Source: CAZSWS01 sp964610765 (GTDB lineage: Bacteria; Bacteroidota; Bacteroidia; Bacteroidales; Tannerellaceae). From it: DNA of 6,120 nt. Both the position numbers and the translations under genes were made by a program. Position 1 is the stretch's first letter, and each line of letters opens with the position of its first letter. Location of the stretch: assembly GCA_964610765.1 (NCBI GenBank), contig CAZSWS010000109.1, positions 1 to 6,120 on the forward strand, read 5' to 3'. Shown piece by piece: positions 4,783 to 6,120 of the stretch. Under the pieces are notes generated by a model, which saw nothing but the letters and a program-made list of their open reading frames with translations, ran no database searches and was not told the origin of the DNA.

Positions 4783-6120
4783 TTATTTTCTCTTTTTAAT
4801 TACTTTGAGTTTTTCAGCATCCCAGTATATGGCTTCACCACGCAAATAACTTTCATAGCAAAGCAAAGCAGGAGCAGCTGACTGAACCCCGAACAAGACA
4901 TCCGCAGTTAGAGGTGTCTTATTACGAATACCGGTAAAGAAATTAAAGAAGTGATCATAATGCCCCCCTTTGTATCCTTCAGCAGCATAAAAAACGATTT
5001 CTTTAGGTGAAACAACCACTGGAGTATCCATTCCCTGACCTATAAGATCAAGTTCTTTGAGTCTGCTAAGGTCAAAATTAGTCCTCGTCTTCAACGTTAC
5101 TTTATCCCAGGCAACATCCAAAGTTCCCTCATTTCCTACCATCCTAAAGTCCATACTTCCCCATTTATTAGATACACCATCTACATAATTTGCACCTAAC
5201 TGCACGGTAAAAGCCCCTAGATTATTTCTATCCGGATAGTCTAAATAAGCAAGCATAACATCCGGTGTGTCGCGAAAGCCATCAGTATAGTGATGAATAC
5301 CACCCGTAGTATATACTTTATCCGGTCCTTTTGTTCCGGTTATATAATGCAAACTAGCCAAAACATGAACAAATAAGTCTCCGGCAATACCTGTACCATA
5401 GTCTTTCCAATTACGCCAATAGAAAAATCGTTGAGCATCAAAATCACACTTAGGTGCATGCCCAATAAACTGCTTCCACCATATAGTCGACTCAGAAGCA
5501 TCTTCAGGAATAGGGTATTGACCTAAAACTCCGGGAGCAGCCGTAAACTGACCATCAATGAAATTTACTTTACCAATCATACCGGATTGAATCAATTGCC
5601 GTGCTTTACGATTACCCAATGAGGCCATACCTTGGCTTCCTGCTTGAAAATATGAGCCACTGACCCGCTGAGCATCAATCAGGGCATTTCCTTCGCTCAA
5701 CTTATGTATGACTGGTTTTTCACAATATACATGTTTGCCGGCTTTCATAGCAGCGATAGCAATAGGCTGGTGCCAATGATCTGGTGTACCAATTAACACT
5801 GCGTCGACATCTTTACGTTCTAGTATTTCCTTATAATCTTTTGTAGTGAACACATTCCCCCATTGGTCCTTAGCCTGCTTTAGACGAGCATCGTACAAGT
5901 CACAAACAGCAGTGATTTGAACTCCAGGAACTGATAAAGCACAATTTGCATCTGCCGTTCCCATTCCTCCTTTACCAATCAATCCGATTCGAATATTTGC
6001 GGATTCTGCCATTTCATTTCGCAATACAGTAGCTGTTTCACTACTGAATAATTGCCGAGTTGCTGCCGGAAGTATAATTCCCCCGGCAACAACTTGCTTA
6101 ATAAATTTTCTTCTTTGTGT
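4783..6120 (-). CDS. Tat-exported Gfo/Idh/MocA-family oxidoreductase, 5' end outside window
   Basis: NAD(P)-dependent sugar oxidoreductase, probably periplasmic; 445 residues are visible. The reading frame stays open to the right edge, so the start codon lies beyond 6120. The TTG at 6024 and the ATG at 6012 are internal. The first visible residues, TQRRKFIK and then a hydrophobic stretch ending LPAA, form a twin-arginine signal. The Rossmann domain follows, with IRIGLIGKGGMG (residues 43-54 from the edge), CDLYD (73-77), PDHWH (113-117) and YCEKP (132-136), whose Lys is the family's catalytic residue. The C-terminal domain includes GDLFVHVLASLHYITG (247-262), with the His typical of the active site. 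Tat export suits a protein folded around its cofactor. The DUF1080 gene follows by 14 bp. By family and partner, a glycoside 3-dehydrogenase is plausible, but other sugar or polyol substrates cannot be excluded. Confidence 0.92.
   Translation of the reverse strand, partial: TQRRKFIKQVVAGGIILPAATRQLFSSETATVLRNEMAESANIRIGLIGKGGMGTADANCALSVPGVQITAVCDLYDARLKQAKDQWGNVFTTKDYKEILERKDVDAVLIGTPDHWHQPIAIAAMKAGKHVYCEKPVIHKLSEGNALIDAQRVSGSYFQAGSQGMASLGNRKARQLIQSGMIGKVNFIDGQFTAAPGVLGQYPIPEDASESTIWWKQFIGHAPKCDFDAQRFFYWRNWKDYGTGIAGDLFVHVLASLHYITGTKGPDKVYTTGGIHHYTDGFRDTPDVMLAYLDYPDRNNLGAFTVQLGANYVDGVSNKWGSMDFRMVGNEGTLDVAWDKVTLKTRTNFDLSRLKELDLIGQGMDTPVVVSPKEIVFYAAEGYKGGHYDHFFNFFTGIRNKTPLTADVLFGVQSAAPALLCYESYLRGEAIYWDAEKLKVIKKRK
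6061..6120 (-). other. Twin-arginine (Tat) signal peptide coding segment
   Basis: The minus strand encodes TQRRKFIKQVVAGGIILPAA, in frame with the oxidoreductase. QRRKFIK matches the Tat consensus S-R-R-x-F-L-K with Gln for Ser and Ile for Leu. The following VVAGGIILPAA is a moderately hydrophobic h-region ending in small residues, and cleavage is likely shortly after. The N-terminal Met and any residues before Thr are outside the window. Confidence 0.8.

Overview
The window looks like chromosomal DNA from a low-GC member of the Bacteroidota, most likely order Bacteroidales. Two things point there: exact matches to the Bacteroides-type -7 promoter element TAnnTTTG, and mostly AT-rich leaders without clear Shine-Dalgarno sites. 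The types of gene present (a solitary dnaK, a DUF1080 protein, a Tat-exported Gfo/Idh/MocA protein) also fit. The genus cannot be fixed by eye.

Layout: (1) 1-1898, minus strand: dnaK (Hsp70 chaperone), complete except for the last codons, which lie beyond the left edge. (2) 1899-2131: a 233-bp divergent regulatory region. It holds TGTCA/CCTGTCAGG repeats on the dnaK side, a perfect 14-bp palindrome, and a -7 element for the rightward genes. (3) 2132-3309, plus strand: riboflavin synthase (ribE) and a small FMN-type nitroreductase, 29 bp apart and probably one operon. (4) 3311-3919, minus strand: a Sua5/YrdC/YciO-family protein, convergent with the nitroreductase with one base between stop codons, and with its own promoter. 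(5) 3958-3993: an intrinsic terminator for the next leftward operon. (6) 4025-6120, minus strand: a secreted DUF1080 (3-keto-disaccharide hydrolase family) protein preceded by a Tat-exported Gfo/Idh/MocA oxidoreductase whose start lies beyond the right edge.

How the genes relate: dnaK and yciO are housekeeping-like single genes. ribE makes riboflavin, the precursor of the FMN the neighbouring nitroreductase should bind. The exported oxidoreductase and DUF1080 protein form a plausible two-enzyme extracytoplasmic pair: oxidation of a sugar at C3, then cleavage of the 3-keto-glycoside. That is the most interesting functional unit here, though the family pairing is already known in outline. I see no CRISPR array, insertion sequence, tRNA, rRNA or phage gene, and no clearly novel system. 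No gene-free stretch exceeds 300 bases.
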